Of a DNA stretch of 64,000 nt, positions 62,582-64,000 are shown in pieces. The position numbers and the translations under genes are program-made. The DNA is from Alphaproteobacteria bacterium (GTDB taxonomy: Bacteria; Pseudomonadota; Alphaproteobacteria; Caulobacterales; Aquidulcibacteraceae), in contig WGOB01000014.1 in assembly GCA_016124255.1 (NCBI GenBank), forward strand, positions 1-64,000, written 5' to 3'. A model generated the notes under the pieces. The model did no database searches and was not told where the DNA came from. It worked only from the letters and a program-made list of their open reading frames with translations. Positions within the stretch are counted from its first letter, which is position 1, and each line of letters opens with the position of its first letter.

Positions 62582-63778
62582 TCAGGATGCTGATTTTAAC
62601 GCTTCAACGCCCGGCAGCGGCTTGCCTTCCATCCATTCAAGGAACGCGCCGCCGGCGGTGGAGACGAAGGTGAAATCGCCTGCGACGCCGGCGTGGTTCA
62701 GCGCAGCGACCGTGTCGCCGCCGCCGGCCACGGCGATCAGCTTGCCGTCTTTCGCCAACCGGCCCGCGATGCGGGCGGCGTCCACCGTGGCGCGGTCGAA
62801 GGGCGGGGTCTCGAATGCGCCGAGCGGGCCGTTCCAGATCAGCGTGCGCGCCGCGGCCATCGCCTGCGCAAGATGCGCGACGGTTTCCGGGCCAGCGTCG
62901 AGGATCATGTCCTCGGCGGCGACGTGGGCGGCGCGCACGGTCTGGTGCGGCGCGTTTGCGGCGAACGCCTGCGCGACCACGACATCGGACGGGAGGAGCA
63001 TTGTGCAGCCCGCCTTGGCGGCCGCGGCGAGGATCGTGTTGGCGGTGTCCTTCAGGTCGCGCTCGCACAGCGACTTGCCGACCTCCAGCCCCTTGGCGAA
63101 CAGGAAGGTGTTGGCCATGGCGCCGCCGATGGCAAGCGCGTCGACCTTGCTCACGAGATTTTCAAGGAGTTCGATCTTGGTGGAGACCTTCGCGCCGCCC
63201 ACCACTGCAAGAACGGGGCGGGTTGGGTTTCCGAGCGCCTTCTCAAGATGATCGAGCTCGGCCTCCATGCTCTTGCCGGCGAATGCGGGCAATTCGTGCG
63301 CCAGGCCTTCCGTCGAGACGTGCGCGCGATGCGCGGCGGAAAATGCGTCGTTGACGTAGACATCGCCCAAGGCCCCGATCGCCTTGGCGAGTGCAGGATC
63401 GTTCTTCTCTTCGCCGGCATGGAAGCGGGTGTTCTCCAGGAGAATGACGCCGCCCGGCGCCAGCGCGTCGATTGCGGCCTTGGCGGCGTCGCCGGTGCAA
63501 TCGTCGGCAAATTCCACGGGGGTTCCCAGAAGCTGCGCCAGGGCCGGCGCGACGGGCGCGAGCGACTGACTCTCGTCGCGCTTGCCTTTGGGGCGTCCGA
63601 AGTGCGCCAACAGCGCGATCCTGGCGCCCTTGGCCTGCAGCGTCTGGATCGTGGGCAGCGCCGCGCGCAGGCGGGTGTCGTCGGTGATCTTGCCGCCGGC
63701 CATCGGCACGTTGAAATCCACGCGCACGAGTGCGCGCTTGCCGTGAAGATCGGCGTCGTCGAGGCGGCGGAACGGCAT
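62582..63778 (-). CDS. pgk: Phosphoglycerate kinase
   Basis: PGK transfers phosphate between 1,3-bisphosphoglycerate and ADP. The ATG at 63778 gives 398 residues, as usual for bacteria. Substrate-binding [48 protein letters not shown], nucleotide-site [15 protein letters not shown] and the C-terminal [16 protein letters not shown] are all present. It precedes fba on the same strand. Gapdh is not in the window. Confidence 0.97.
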   Translation of the reverse strand: MPFRRLDDADLHGKRALVRVDFNVPMAGGKITDDTRLRAALPTIQTLQAKGARIALLAHFGRPKGKRDESQSLAPVAPALAQLLGTPVEFADDCTGDAAKAAIDALAPGGVILLENTRFHAGEEKNDPALAKAIGALGDVYVNDAFSAAHRAHVSTEGLAHELPAFAGKSMEAELDHLEKALGNPTRPVLAVVGGAKVSTKIELLENLVSKVDALAIGGAMANTFLFAKGLEVGKSLCERDLKDTANTILAAAAKAGCTMLLPSDVVVAQAFAANAPHQTVRAAHVAAEDMILDAGPETVAHLAQAMAAARTLIWNGPLGAFETPPFDRATVDAARIAGRLAKDGKLIAVAGGGDTVAALNHAGVAGDFTFVSTAGGAFLEWMEGKPLPGVEALKSAS

Positions 63779-63798
63779 CAGGATCGTCCTTGTACGGA

Positions 63799-64000
63799 TC
63801 AAATGGGGCTGACGAGCGAAGCGATGAAATAGGCGAGGCCATCCACCGCCGCAATCAGCGCCACGGAGATGGCGACGAGCGCGGGCAGCTGTTCGCGCGG
63901 CGTCGCCTTCAGCGCATTTTGCTTGGAGACGCCCCAATAGACGAGGTGCGCGGCGATGACGCCGATGGCGGCGTGCACGCCCCATCCAAACGCGCCGCAC
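63799..64000 (-). CDS. Membrane protein, C-terminal part (continues past window end)
   Basis: The minus strand ends with a reading frame of 66 full codons reaching the window edge: [20 protein letters not shown], a polar loop [14 protein letters not shown], and [20 protein letters not shown] before the stop at 63799. Two membrane helices are visible. It lies 20 bp upstream of pgk on the same strand. Not recognised; not listed in the ORF track because it is partial. Confidence 0.5.
   Translation of the reverse strand, partial: CGAFGWGVHAAIGVIAAHLVYWGVSKQNALKATPREQLPALVAISVALIAAVDGLAYFIASLVSPI

Overview
The window is high-GC chromosomal DNA of an alphaproteobacterium, most likely a Caulobacterales/Hyphomonadaceae-type organism. 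The evidence is the overall gene style, a methionine synthase split into two proteins, a class I lysyl-tRNA synthetase, a 998-residue TonB-dependent receptor, an orphan motA, a class-A RNase P RNA, and TTAACC half-sites like those of the cell-cycle regulator CtrA. No species can be named from this sequence alone.

Bases 1-5285 are the right end of an integrated genomic island. It holds the start of an IS3-family element cut by the window edge, two short XRE-type regulators, several unrecognised small genes, a membrane protein ending in a helix-turn-helix, and a tyrosine integrase. The integrase lies next to a 45-bp copy of the 3' half of tRNA-Gly(CCC), which I read as the island's attachment site. 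The intact tRNA should lie to the left of the window.

From 5.3 to 25.8 kb lies ordinary chromosome. It carries an enoyl-CoA hydratase and asparagine synthase, then a histidine-degradation locus (hutG on the minus strand; hutI, hutU, hutH and a threonine aldolase joined by ATGA overlaps on the plus strand). After these come two acyl-CoA dehydrogenases, a processive-type glycosyltransferase, a SixA-like phosphatase, class I LysRS, a LexA-like S24 regulator with a clear promoter and operator, and DUF952-pyrD.

From 25.8 to 39.1 kb there is the TonB receptor, preceded by an array of TTCGTCGC repeats spaced about 21 bp apart. Next comes a methionine/one-carbon operon: an ArsR-methyltransferase fusion, metF and the two halves of metH. 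Two paralogous CHAP-domain proteins, a voltage-gated ion channel, a TerB-DnaJ protein and rnpB follow.

From 39.1 to 64 kb are mostly housekeeping and envelope genes: an AmpD-type amidase, EamA and MFS transporters, a WYL regulator, an alpha/beta hydrolase, a TPR lipoprotein, rpmJ, MltB with peptidoglycan-binding repeats, a DUF1223 protein, an M49-like metallopeptidase, an ArsR-SRPBCC pair, motA, mnmC, a divergent aldo/keto reductase-TetR pair, an inositol-phosphatase family enzyme, and the minus-strand run pgk - fba - DUF4198 - thiE. At least five regulator genes carry a clean inverted repeat at or next to their own start, which suggests frequent autoregulation.

No obvious new defence or biosynthetic system is present. 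The most interesting items are the phased repeat array before the TonB receptor, the ArsR-methyltransferase fusion with an operator over its start codon, the repeat element that separates and gives a ribosome site to the second half of metH, the membrane-anchored HTH gene behind the integrase, and the atypical pore motif of the ion channel.
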